Source: an uncultured Clostridia bacterium (GTDB lineage: Bacteria; Bacillota; Clostridia; Monoglobales; Firm-18). Taken from it: a stretch of DNA of 9,758 bases. This document shows, piece after piece, positions 1-6,188 of the stretch; within the stretch, counting starts at the first letter, position 1, and every line of letters begins with the position of its first letter. The DNA lies in assembly GCA_937914775.1 (NCBI GenBank), contig CALDNB010000125.1, positions 1-9,758 of the forward strand, given 5' to 3'. The position numbers and the translations under genes are program-made. A model generated the notes under the pieces. It did no database searches. It was not told the DNA's origin and saw nothing but the letters and a program-made list of their open reading frames with translations.

Positions 1-602
1 GGGAACAGAATACGTGTTGTTTTAGAAACGTTTTTCTGCACATATTCCATTTTGATTTTTCTTTCTTTTTTAGTTGTTAATAATTTAATTACAGGCGGTT
101 GAATAATTGGCACCAAAGCCATATAAGAGTAAGCAGCAACCATTATTGCGCCGATATAGTTAGATTTTAGCGCCTGTGCAACAACGATAGAAGTAGGACC
201 GTCTGCTGCACCGATAATTGCTATTGAACCTGCATCCGCAAGATTAAAGCCAAACAGTCTTGCCATACTTAATGTAAAGAATATACCAAATTGTGCCGCC
301 GCACCGAAAATCATAAGTTTCGGGTTTGATAAAAGGGGACCAAAGTCAATCATAGCGCCAATACCTATAAATAATATAAGCGGAAACAATTCGTTTGAAA
401 TACCTGCATTAAATAAAGTTTCCAGAGTTTCTACGGCTCCTGAATTAGGTAAATTTACCAATATTGCACCAAAACCCATAGGAAGAAGAAGAGTAGGCTC
501 CATATCTTTTTTAATTGCAAGGTAAATAAGAATACCACCAACAATCCACATAACCACTTGCTTCCAGTCAAGGGCTAATACGTTACCAAATAATTCGCTC
601 AT
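1..602 (-). CDS. Sodium-pumping decarboxylase beta subunit (OadB/GcdB/MmdB family), partial at 3' end
   Basis: This is the membrane carboxyltransferase/decarboxylase subunit of a biotin-dependent Na+-translocating decarboxylase. It would decarboxylate carboxybiotin and pump Na+ out of the cell. The 200 visible N-terminal residues, translated from the minus strand, start MSELFGNVLALDWKQ and contain several hydrophobic membrane segments. Residues 128-138 read AIIGAADGPTS, the family's hallmark segment with an Asp (D134) essential for Na+ transport in studied homologues. Residues 157-170 (AAYSYMALVPIIQP) are a second conserved block. The family is usually about 370 residues or more, so roughly the last 170 lie beyond the left edge. 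The ATG at 602-600 is preceded by AAAGGAG (617-611) at 8 nt spacing. The substrate (oxaloacetate, methylmalonyl-CoA or glutaconyl-CoA) cannot be told from this subunit; the alpha and biotin-carrier subunits are not in the window. Confidence 0.93.
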   Translation of the reverse strand, partial: MSELFGNVLALDWKQVVMWIVGGILIYLAIKKDMEPTLLLPMGFGAILVNLPNSGAVETLETLFNAGISNELFPLILFIGIGAMIDFGPLLSNPKLMIFGAAAQFGIFFTLSMARLFGFNLADAGSIAIIGAADGPTSIVVAQALKSNYIGAIMVAAYSYMALVPIIQPPVIKLLTTKKERKIKMEYVQKNVSKTTRILF

Positions 603-635
603 TTGTGATTCTCCTTTAAAATATTATCAAGAGAT

Positions 636-664
636 ATTTTACATTATTTTACTAATATTTTCAA
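636..664 (-). promoter_or_regulatory. Sigma-A-type promoter for the decarboxylase beta subunit
   Basis: Read on the minus strand, TTGAAA (664-659) is separated by 17 nt from TAAAAT (641-636), close to the consensus -35 and -10 boxes. The start codon lies about 33 nt downstream of the -10 box, leaving a short leader with the AAAGGAG ribosome binding site. This implies that the beta subunit is the first gene of its transcript. Confidence 0.6.
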
Positions 665-681
665 CTGTTTTTAACAAATTA

Positions 682-710
682 TTTATTTTATTCGGAAATT
701 ATGATATAAT
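682..710 (+). promoter_or_regulatory. Extended -10 promoter for the DUF6873-ytxC unit
   Basis: A perfect TATAAT at 705-710 is preceded by TG at 702-703, giving an extended -10 element (TGATATAAT). The matching -35 position (682-687, TTTATT, 17-nt spacer) is poor, as is common for extended -10 promoters. The predicted transcript start is near 717, at the first bases of the inverted repeat at 715-749. It drives rightward transcription away from the divergent decarboxylase promoter. Confidence 0.5.
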
Positions 711-714
711 TAAA

Positions 715-749
715 AACTACAGTATATTATATTTCAATATACTGTAGTT
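715..749 (+). repeat. Perfect 14-bp inverted repeat at the predicted transcript start
   Basis: The arms are 715-728 (AACTACAGTATATT) and 736-749 (AATATACTGTAGTT), with a 7-nt loop and no mismatches. No T-tract follows and the element lies between divergent promoters, so it is not a conventional terminator. Its position from about +1 just after the TATAAT box fits either a dimeric repressor operator or a 5' hairpin that stabilises the mRNA. The sequence does not decide between these. Confidence 0.6.
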
Positions 750-762
750 AATATATAAACAA

Positions 763-784
763 CCGACCGGTTTTGGCCGGTTGG
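763..784 (+). other. GC-rich hairpin in the leader of the DUF6873 gene
   Basis: CCGACCGG (763-770) pairs with CCGGTTGG (777-784) through eight base pairs including one G-U, around a 6-nt loop. It stands out as the most GC-rich stretch in an otherwise very AT-rich leader. A small AGCA/TGCT hairpin (786-789 with 796-799) follows. There is no T-run behind it. With the inverted repeat at 715-749 it gives a structured leader of about 120 nt. It does not match a riboswitch class I recognise. Confidence 0.4.
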
Positions 785-837
785 AAGCAAGGGAATGCTA
801 ATAATATATTATGTAAAAATTGAATTTTGGTGATTTT

Positions 838-1557
838 ATGTTTGTTCCAAATAGAAAAGTTAAAGAAGTTATTGTATCCTGCGATTGCACAAATACTATT
901 ATATCCAGATTAAAAGAATTTAATATTAATGTTATTAAAACATTAAAAAATCCTGATTTGCCAGAGGGCTTGTCAACTCACTCCGATTTGCAGATTTGTT
1001 TTATAGATAATTATGCAATAACTGCACCTTTTGCATATGAATATTACAAGGATTTGCTGCCTGATTACAATGTTGTAAAAGGTAACAACAAAGTACAAGG
1101 TGCATACCCAAATGACATTTCATATAATATATTAACGTCAAAAAAAAGACTTTTTCATAATTTAAAATATACAGATAAAAAAATATTGCAGGTTTGTAAC
1201 GACGCTGATTATAGTATATATAACGTTAACCAGGGATATACTAAATGTACTGTTTGTATGGTTAATGAAAATGCAGTAATAACAGAAGATGAGGGAGTAG
1301 AAAAAACTCTTAAAAAATCAGGATTTGATGTACTGCTTATTGATAGCGGTGATGTGGTTTTAAAGGGATACAAAAACGGTTTTTTAGGCGGCGCAAGCGG
1401 ATTAATTGACAAAGATACACTATGCTTTTTCGGTGCTATAACCAAACACTCAAATTATGCCGAAATACATGATTTTGCCGAAAAATACGGCGTCAGTCTG
1501 ATATCATTAAGTAACGAAACTTTAGTTGATTATGGGTCAATTATTCCGATATTATAA
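838..1557 (+). CDS. DUF6873 family protein (GME-fold, uncharacterised)
   Basis: A 239-residue soluble protein with no signal peptide or membrane segment. It resembles the clostridial DUF6873 family, assigned to the guanidine-group-modifying-enzyme fold; no biochemical role is known to me. Family-like blocks are LSTHSDLQ (45-52), YPNDISYN (90-97), the NQGYTKCTVC stretch ending at residue 140, and GFLGGASGL (181-189). The protein ends with a GSIIPIL motif typical of the family. I chose the ATG at 838 because GGTGAT (829-834) sits just upstream; a TTG at 820 extends the frame by six residues but has no ribosome binding site. It is followed after 17 nt by ytxC, so both are probably co-transcribed from the extended -10 promoter at 702-710. 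The family assignment is from memory of the sequence pattern; any enzymatic activity is unproven. Confidence 0.8.
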   Translation: MFVPNRKVKEVIVSCDCTNTIISRLKEFNINVIKTLKNPDLPEGLSTHSDLQICFIDNYAITAPFAYEYYKDLLPDYNVVKGNNKVQGAYPNDISYNILTSKKRLFHNLKYTDKKILQVCNDADYSIYNVNQGYTKCTVCMVNENAVITEDEGVEKTLKKSGFDVLLIDSGDVVLKGYKNGFLGGASGLIDKDTLCFFGAITKHSNYAEIHDFAEKYGVSLISLSNETLVDYGSIIPIL

Positions 1558-1574
1558 AATATGGATGTGATGCT

Positions 1575-2366
1575 TTGCAAAATATCAGTATTAAAACTGA
1601 AAATACAGATATAATTAATAATCTATGTAAAATTTATTCACGAAAAATTCTTGATAATAATGTTTTAAGCATATATATTGATGATTTATATTTACTGTCA
1701 AAAAATCTGACATCACTCTTGGTGGAAGTATATGAAAAAAGACTGATTTCGAATATAATTTCAAAGAAAATAAAGGAAACAAGCTACAGAAAGGAAGTTT
1801 ACAACCGTGTAATTGACTATATTTACGATACAGAATATGAATTTTCCGGTTATTTCAGAAAAATAAGAAATAAAATAATTAACGATGCTGTTTTAAATTA
1901 TTTTAATAATTCAGACTTTATTAATATTGAAGGCTTCATAAGTTTCAGACTGGGTGAATATATTGATGAATTAGTTGACATAATATCGGTTTGTGAAGAA
2001 GAACTACAAATTGATAACGAATATAATGATTTCATAAATTTGTTAAAAGAATATGTTTCCTGTCAAAAATCACGATACAGGAAGATGGAATTAGTTTTAA
2101 AACCAGATGACCTGTTGGTTTTAAACGAAAAAGGCGAAAATATAACTAAACCGTGTATTTTGCACTGCATATCAAAAGACCTTGATATAGTTGCAAAATT
2201 TGAAGATTTAGTTTTAAATATATTAATTAATAATGCACCAAAGGAAATAGTAATACACGACCCAGATAATGTTTTAAAAAATGAAATTGTCCAAACGGTA
2301 AAAAAAATTTTTTATGATAAAGTTATGATTTGCAAAAACTGTAGTTTATGCAAAACTAATAATTGA
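1575..2366 (+). CDS. ytxC: YtxC-like putative sporulation protein
   Basis: A 263-residue protein resembling the YtxC family (Bacillus subtilis YtxC is of similar length), which is restricted to endospore formers and has no defined biochemical role. The recognisable core is FISFRLGEY (121-129), followed by a conserved acidic helix, then an LVLKPDDLLVLNEKG-type strand (173-187). The C-terminus carries a CxxCxxC cluster (C253, C256, C259), which could bind a metal. The first 110 residues are helical and Lys/Ile-rich. The start is TTG at 1575, supported by a GGATGTGATG sequence (1563-1572) that resembles the anti-SD complement; nearby ATGs are in other frames. It is the second gene of a unit with DUF6873. 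No clear Rho-independent terminator lies right after it. Confidence 0.82.
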   Translation: MQNISIKTENTDIINNLCKIYSRKILDNNVLSIYIDDLYLLSKNLTSLLVEVYEKRLISNIISKKIKETSYRKEVYNRVIDYIYDTEYEFSGYFRKIRNKIINDAVLNYFNNSDFINIEGFISFRLGEYIDELVDIISVCEEELQIDNEYNDFINLLKEYVSCQKSRYRKMELVLKPDDLLVLNEKGENITKPCILHCISKDLDIVAKFEDLVLNILINNAPKEIVIHDPDNVLKNEIVQTVKKIFYDKVMICKNCSLCKTNN

Positions 2367-2445
2367 TTTAATATACGACTTGTGATAAAATGTAATAAAA
2401 TAAGACAAATAATTAATATTCAGCGATAGAAGATAAGCACCCCCG

Positions 2446-2523
2446 TCAAAACATACCCCCTCAAAACACATAGTCCAACTTCGCAAAATAAAAATTTTGC
2501 GAAGTTGGATAGAGGGGTTTTGA
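2446..2523. repeat. Nested long palindrome, candidate dispersed repeat element
   Basis: The core is a perfect 16-bp stem (2474-2489 with 2494-2509) around an AAAA loop. Outer arms also pair: CCCCTC (2457-2462) with GAGGGG (2512-2517), and TCAAAA (2446-2451) with TTTTGA (2518-2523). The left flank also holds an imperfect tandem direct repeat (ACCCCCGTCAAAACAT, then ACCCCCTCAAAACAC, starting 2440 and 2455). The symmetry extends far beyond a normal terminator and lacks a T-tract, so it looks like a small non-autonomous repeat. It lies in the 284-bp gap between ytxC and the recombinase. A terminator role for ytxC is still possible. The boundaries are approximate and the element may extend to about 2580. 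Confidence 0.55.
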
Positions 2524-2570
2524 AGTGAAAAAGACTTATATTGCGGGCTTTGCTGCAGATTCGACTGATT

Positions 2571-2600
2571 TTGCATAATTCAATATGAGTTTCTTATTAT
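2571..2600 (+). promoter_or_regulatory. Weak candidate promoter for the tyrosine recombinase
   Basis: TTGCAT (2571-2576), an 18-nt spacer and TATTAT (2595-2600) form a plausible but weak sigma-A promoter. A second TATTAT at 2615-2620 has only a poor -35 match. The remainder of this gap is AT-rich with no other recognisable site. Confidence 0.25.
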
Positions 2601-2650
2601 TACGTTAAATATTCTATTATGAAAAAATTATTCAGAAAGTTGTGAATTTT

Positions 2651-3676
2651 ATGAGCGAAAAAAATTCAAACACCAATAATAAAAATTATTCTTCAATATC
2701 TCATCGTGGTCGCAAATCTAATTTAACAAAATACTCTGACGTTCCTACATACTTAAAAGACTTTTTAATCAATATGGAAACTATTAAAGGACAGTCTAAA
2801 ACTACTGTAAAAGAATACTATTATGATTTGCGCACCTTCCTACGTTTCTTAATATATAAGGACAACACACATCTTGAGTTTGAGGAAATTAACGCCAATT
2901 TAGTTGACATAACATTGGTAGAAAAAGTAACTTTGACTGATTTATACGAATATATGGCTTATGTAAACCAGGACCGAAGCAACACAGCGTCATCACGAGC
3001 CAGAAAAGTTTCAAGCTTACGTAGTTTTTACAAGTATCTGACAACTAAAATGCATTATTTTGAAAACGACCCTACCCTTAACTTGGACAGCCCTAAAATC
3101 GGTAAAAGGCAACCGATTTATCTTGATTTACAAAGCAGCGAGGCTCTTTTAAACTCTGCATACGATGCAAACCCCAGAGATTACTGTATTATTACATTAC
3201 TGCTTAACTGCGGTATGCGTGTATCGGAATTAGTTGGAATTAACATATCAGACATACGAAAAGACACATTAACTGTTATCGGAAAAGGCAACAAACAACG
3301 TACAGTTTACTTAAACTCCTCCTGCATTTCAGCCCTTAACAAATATCTTGAATACAGACCGCACGAAGGCGTACACGACAGAGATGCTTTGTTTTTAAAC
3401 CACAACAAGTACAGGTTAGGTGTTCGTGGAGTTCAGTTAATAATTAAAAAGTATTTAAAATTAGCAGGATTAGACGATAAAAAATATACTACTCACAAGT
3501 TAAGGCATACCGCTGCAACACTTATGTATAAATACGGAAACGTAGATGTACTGGCGCTACAGCAGATTTTAGGTCACGAAAGCATCGCAACTACACAGAT
3601 ATATACTCATACAGAAGACCAGCAGTTAAAACGGGCAGTTGACAGTAATCCTTTGGCGGATTTTGATAAAAAATAA
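2651..3676 (+). CDS. Tyrosine recombinase/integrase, XerC/XerD-like
   Basis: A 341-residue site-specific recombinase. After a low-complexity Asn/Ser/Lys-rich start (1-25), a SAM-like core-binding domain spans about 30-145 (YLKDFLINMETIKGQSK and onward). The catalytic domain spans about 155-335 and has the full active-site set: R190 in NCGMRVSEL, K212 in VIGKGNK, H282 and R285 in THKLRHT, H309 in LGHES, and nucleophile Y318 in TTQIYTH. It should therefore be active. It is longer than classical XerC/XerD (about 300 residues), partly from an insertion near 70-100. The ATG at 2651 is preferred over GTG at 2642 because AGAAAGTTGTGA (2634-2645) gives a weak SD at proper spacing. It stands alone next to housekeeping genes with no excisionase, att sites or phage genes, so a chromosomal role (dimer resolution or similar) is likelier than a prophage integrase. 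Confidence 0.92.
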   Translation: MSEKNSNTNNKNYSSISHRGRKSNLTKYSDVPTYLKDFLINMETIKGQSKTTVKEYYYDLRTFLRFLIYKDNTHLEFEEINANLVDITLVEKVTLTDLYEYMAYVNQDRSNTASSRARKVSSLRSFYKYLTTKMHYFENDPTLNLDSPKIGKRQPIYLDLQSSEALLNSAYDANPRDYCIITLLLNCGMRVSELVGINISDIRKDTLTVIGKGNKQRTVYLNSSCISALNKYLEYRPHEGVHDRDALFLNHNKYRLGVRGVQLIIKKYLKLAGLDDKKYTTHKLRHTAATLMYKYGNVDVLALQQILGHESIATTQIYTHTEDQQLKRAVDSNPLADFDKK

Positions 3677-3689
3677 TTTATGTAAACTA

Positions 3690-3718
3690 TTGATTTTTTT
3701 AGAAATTTATAGTATTAT
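3690..3718 (+). promoter_or_regulatory. Promoter of the aldolase gene
   Basis: TTGATT (3690-3695), a 17-nt spacer and TATTAT (3713-3718) match the sigma-A pattern well. The start codon of the aldolase is 38 nt downstream of the -10 box, after a strong AAGGGGGA ribosome binding site (3742-3749). This suggests that the aldolase is expressed independently of the recombinase, strongly and as a single gene. Confidence 0.65.
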
Positions 3719-3756
3719 GGTTATGTTGGATTTATACATCTAAGGGGGATAAATTA

Positions 3757-4701
3757 ATGTTAGTAAATATGAATGAAGTTTTGAGACCGGCGAAAAAGAA
3801 CAAATATGCTGTTGGTCTGTTTAATGCAGTTAATTTAGAACTTGCACGTGGTATTATTAATGCCGCAGAATGCAGCCGTTCACCTGTAATTATGGGTACT
3901 GCAGAAGTATTGTTACCATACGGTCCATTGGAAGAAGTTTCTTATTACTTAATTCCTATGGCAAAAAAAGCATCTGTTCCTGTAGTTGTTCATCTTGACC
4001 ACGGTCTTACATACGAAACATGTATTAAAGCATTAGATTTAGGTTTTAGTTCTGTTATGTACGACTGTTCTACAGATTCTTATGAAGAAAACGTTAGAAA
4101 AGTTAAAGAAATGGCTGATATTGCGCATTCACGCGGTGCAACAATCGAAGGTGAATTGGGACACGTTGGCGACAACGAAGGCTCTGCTGAAGGTAGTTCT
4201 CATTTAGACGATCCTTCAAAATACTTTACAGACCCGAAACTTGCTAAAGACTTTGTAGAAAAAACAGGCGTTGACGCTTTGGCTATTGCAGTTGGTAACG
4301 CTCACGGCGCATATAAACTACCACCTAAACTTGATTTTGAAAGAATTCGTACTATTGCAAATACAGTTGATGTCCCCCTTGTATTGCACGGTGGTTCAGG
4401 ATTAACTGATGATGATTTCAGAAGAGCAATTAAAGAAGGTATCAGTAAGGTTAACATCTTTACAGATATTAACGTAGCGGCTGTTGAAGCAGAATTCAAA
4501 AAATTCCATAGTATGGATAAAGGTCTAATAGATTTAATTCCTGCCGCTGTTGAAGCCGTAAAAATGGAAACTATGAATAAAATGAAATTATTCAGCAGTG
4601 ACGGAAAAGCTGACATGGGTAAAGGTTTTACAGGTATTGACAACATTGACTTAATTACAAAAATCGTTGCTGAAGAAGTTGCTAAACATTTAAAGAAATA
4701 A
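3757..4701 (+). CDS. fba: Class II fructose-bisphosphate aldolase (zinc-dependent)
   Basis: A cytoplasmic glycolytic/gluconeogenic enzyme that cleaves fructose 1,6-bisphosphate to dihydroxyacetone phosphate and glyceraldehyde 3-phosphate. The 314 residues cover the complete TIM-barrel. Visible motifs are HLDHG (79-83), with catalytic D81 and zinc ligand H82; EGELGHVG (131-138), with the conserved Glu pair; GNAHGAY (180-186), with ligand H183; LHGGSGL (210-216), with ligand H211; and the phosphate-binding NIFTDIN stretch (233-239). The segment MYDCSTDSYEEN (101-112) differs from the common MIDGS/MIDAS form. Tagatose-bisphosphate aldolases are close relatives and cannot be excluded by sequence alone, but a lone copy with its own strong promoter, RBS and terminator fits housekeeping Fba. 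ATG at 3757 follows AAGGGGGA at 7 nt spacing. Confidence 0.93.
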   Translation: MLVNMNEVLRPAKKNKYAVGLFNAVNLELARGIINAAECSRSPVIMGTAEVLLPYGPLEEVSYYLIPMAKKASVPVVVHLDHGLTYETCIKALDLGFSSVMYDCSTDSYEENVRKVKEMADIAHSRGATIEGELGHVGDNEGSAEGSSHLDDPSKYFTDPKLAKDFVEKTGVDALAIAVGNAHGAYKLPPKLDFERIRTIANTVDVPLVLHGGSGLTDDDFRRAIKEGISKVNIFTDINVAAVEAEFKKFHSMDKGLIDLIPAAVEAVKMETMNKMKLFSSDGKADMGKGFTGIDNIDLITKIVAEEVAKHLKK

Positions 4702-4705
4702 TATT

Positions 4706-4735
4706 AAAGCCGATGCTTTTGCATCGGCTTTCTTT
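4706..4735. terminator. Rho-independent terminator between converging genes
   Basis: A perfect 11-bp stem, AAAGCCGATGC (4706-4716) with GCATCGGCTTT (4721-4731), closes a TTTT loop and is followed by TTCTTTATT on the plus strand. It starts 4 nt after the aldolase stop. On the minus strand it follows the cysteine-rich gene's stop by only a few bases and is trailed by a weaker T-rich run, so it probably ends both converging transcripts. Confidence 0.9.
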
Positions 4736-4904
4736 ATTCAGTAATAACTTCGTCTATATTTATTTCTGCATATTTGCATTCAGGATCGTAATCTATGCAC
4801 TTGCCGCAGTTGTCACATATTTTATTGGGGTCTAAATCACAGACGTCACATTCACCGCAACCGTCACAGATTTTATCCTCGACCAATACACACTTTTTAT
4901 TCAA
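4734..4904 (-). CDS. Small cysteine-rich protein (56 aa), probable metal or Fe-S binding
   Basis: I do not recognise a named family. The 56-residue product begins MNKKCVLVEDKICDGCGECD and has nine cysteines (5, 13, 16, 19, 22, 30, 33, 36, 43). They form a CxxCxxCxxC run (13-22), then CxxCxxC (30-36), with a repeated ICDxCGxC unit at 12-19 and 29-36. The pattern suggests binding of Fe-S clusters or zinc. The C-terminus is acidic and cysteine-free. The start is TTG at 4904, placed 5 nt after AGGGTGA (4916-4910); an in-frame GTG at 4913 would add three residues but lacks an SD. Its SD abuts the stop codon of the upstream PLP-enzyme gene, 12 nt away, so it is the last gene of the murD-M42 operon. 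Its codons continue right up to the terminator. Confidence 0.78.
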   Translation of the reverse strand: MNKKCVLVEDKICDGCGECDVCDLDPNKICDNCGKCIDYDPECKYAEINIDEVITE

Positions 4905-4916
4905 ACAAATCACCCT

Positions 4917-6188
4917 TTATAAATTAATCAACTTACTGTCTTTAAGTTTTTGAACAGATTTAAGAATTCCAAGATAACCGGACTCAAAAGTAAGACCGCC
5001 CTGCATATATGCAATATAAGGTTCTTTGATAGGTCCGTCAGCAGATAATTCAATTGATGACCCCTGATTAAAAGCACCTGCAGCCATAATTACCTGGTGA
5101 GCATATCCCGGCATATCCCATGGCTCAGGAGTAACAAAACTGTCAACGGGAGCACCTTGCTGAATTCCCTGACAAAACTTAACTACTCCCTCCTCTGTTC
5201 CGAATTTTATCGCCTGAATTATATCAGTCCTGTTGTCTTTCGATGAAGGAGAAACAGTAAAACCAAGTTTTTCATATACTGCACCGCAGAAAATGGCGGT
5301 TTTTATACTGTTTGCAACAGTTATCGGAGCCATAAAAAAGCCCTGAAGAATTTCTTTATTCATACCAAGTGTAGCGCCAACATGCTTTCCTAAACCTACA
5401 GAATTTAATTTATATGAAGCAAGTTCTACATATTCCTTTTTACCTGCTATGTAACCACCTGTAGAAACAAGTCCACCGCCCGGGTTTTTAATCAGAGAAC
5501 CTGCCATTAAATCTGCACCAACTTGTGTTGGCTCAATTCTTTCAACAAATTCACCGTAACAATTATCAACTATACAAATAGTGTCAGGATTAATACCTTT
5601 AACGGTATCAATTATTTTCTTTATATCTTCACAACTAAGCGACGGTCTGAAACTATATCCTTTCGACTTCTGGATAATTACTGCCTTGGTAGATTTATCT
5701 ATAGTTGACATAATTTTATTATAATCAACTTTGCCGTCTATTAAATCAACTTGCTTATAATTTACACCGAATTCTTTTAGTGAGCCGTTGTTTTCTCCGC
5801 AGATACCTATTACCTCTTCCAACGTGTCATAAGGTTTGCCTGTAACAGCCACTAAAGTATCACCAGGTCTTAAAACAGCAAACAAGCAAAGAGAAATGGC
5901 GTGAGTTCCGTTAATAATGTTGTGCCTTACAAGGGCATCTTCTGCACCAAAAACTTCAGCGTAAATATTGTCAATTACTTCTCTTCCTGCATCGTCGTAA
6001 CCGTAACCTGTTGTACTGTTAAAATGAACGTCTGACACGCGGTTATTCTGAAACGCCTTTAACACTTTAAGGTGATTATAACGCGCGGTATCATCAACAT
6101 TTTTAAAATCTATCGTTTGTAAAACTTCTTCTCCAAAATCAAAAACTGACGGAGAAATCTCAAAATTTTCAACAATATATTGTTTCAT
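4917..6188 (-). CDS. ynbB: Methionine gamma-lyase family PLP enzyme (PF06838, YnbB/aluminum resistance type)
   Basis: A 423-residue fold-type I PLP enzyme of the family annotated as methionine gamma-lyase or aluminum-resistance protein, equivalent to Bacillus subtilis YnbB; its physiological substrate is not established. It is full length. Family blocks are HFNSTTGYGYDDAGRE (55-70), the phosphate-loop-like NGTHAISL (93-100), the cofactor-binding Asp in IVDNCYGEF (206-214, D208), and the PLP-lysine site GSLIKNPGGG (230-239, K234). The loop reads NGTHA where I would expect SGTHA, a small departure. The ATG at 6188 overlaps the upstream stop codon by one base (TAATG), with AAGGA (6202-6198) inside the upstream gene, indicating translational coupling. 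Placement directly after peptidase genes would fit amino-acid catabolism downstream of peptide breakdown, but that is inference. Confidence 0.9.
   Translation of the reverse strand: MKQYIVENFEISPSVFDFGEEVLQTIDFKNVDDTARYNHLKVLKAFQNNRVSDVHFNSTTGYGYDDAGREVIDNIYAEVFGAEDALVRHNIINGTHAISLCLFAVLRPGDTLVAVTGKPYDTLEEVIGICGENNGSLKEFGVNYKQVDLIDGKVDYNKIMSTIDKSTKAVIIQKSKGYSFRPSLSCEDIKKIIDTVKGINPDTICIVDNCYGEFVERIEPTQVGADLMAGSLIKNPGGGLVSTGGYIAGKKEYVELASYKLNSVGLGKHVGATLGMNKEILQGFFMAPITVANSIKTAIFCGAVYEKLGFTVSPSSKDNRTDIIQAIKFGTEEGVVKFCQGIQQGAPVDSFVTPEPWDMPGYAHQVIMAAGAFNQGSSIELSADGPIKEPYIAYMQGGLTFESGYLGILKSVQKLKDSKLINL

Noticed and set aside
820..837. TTG start upstream of the DUF6873 ATG
   Set aside because: No SD precedes it, whereas GGTGAT lies correctly just before the ATG at 838.
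2474..2509. Simple Rho-independent terminator for ytxC
   Set aside because: No T-tract follows either arm, it lies over 100 nt after the stop, and pairing extends into the flanks; a repeat fits better, though termination is not excluded.
2346..2576. 76-codon open frame on the minus strand
   Set aside because: It runs through the palindrome and into the ytxC end, has no ribosome binding site and no recognisable domain; it is a by-product of the repeat.
2525..2578. 17-codon GTG-started frame (MKKTYIAGFAADSTDFA) behind GAGGGG
   Set aside because: It is too short to support as a gene without conservation evidence, and its start lies at the edge of the palindrome. It is noted under the repeat finding only.
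2651..3676. Recombinase as the sign of a prophage or integrative element
   Set aside because: There are no att repeats, tRNA, excisionase, phage or conjugation genes nearby, and the neighbours are housekeeping genes.
4302..4646. Minus-strand 114-codon frame inside the aldolase gene
   Set aside because: It lies wholly within a clear fba gene in the opposite direction, with no RBS or domain; a shadow frame.
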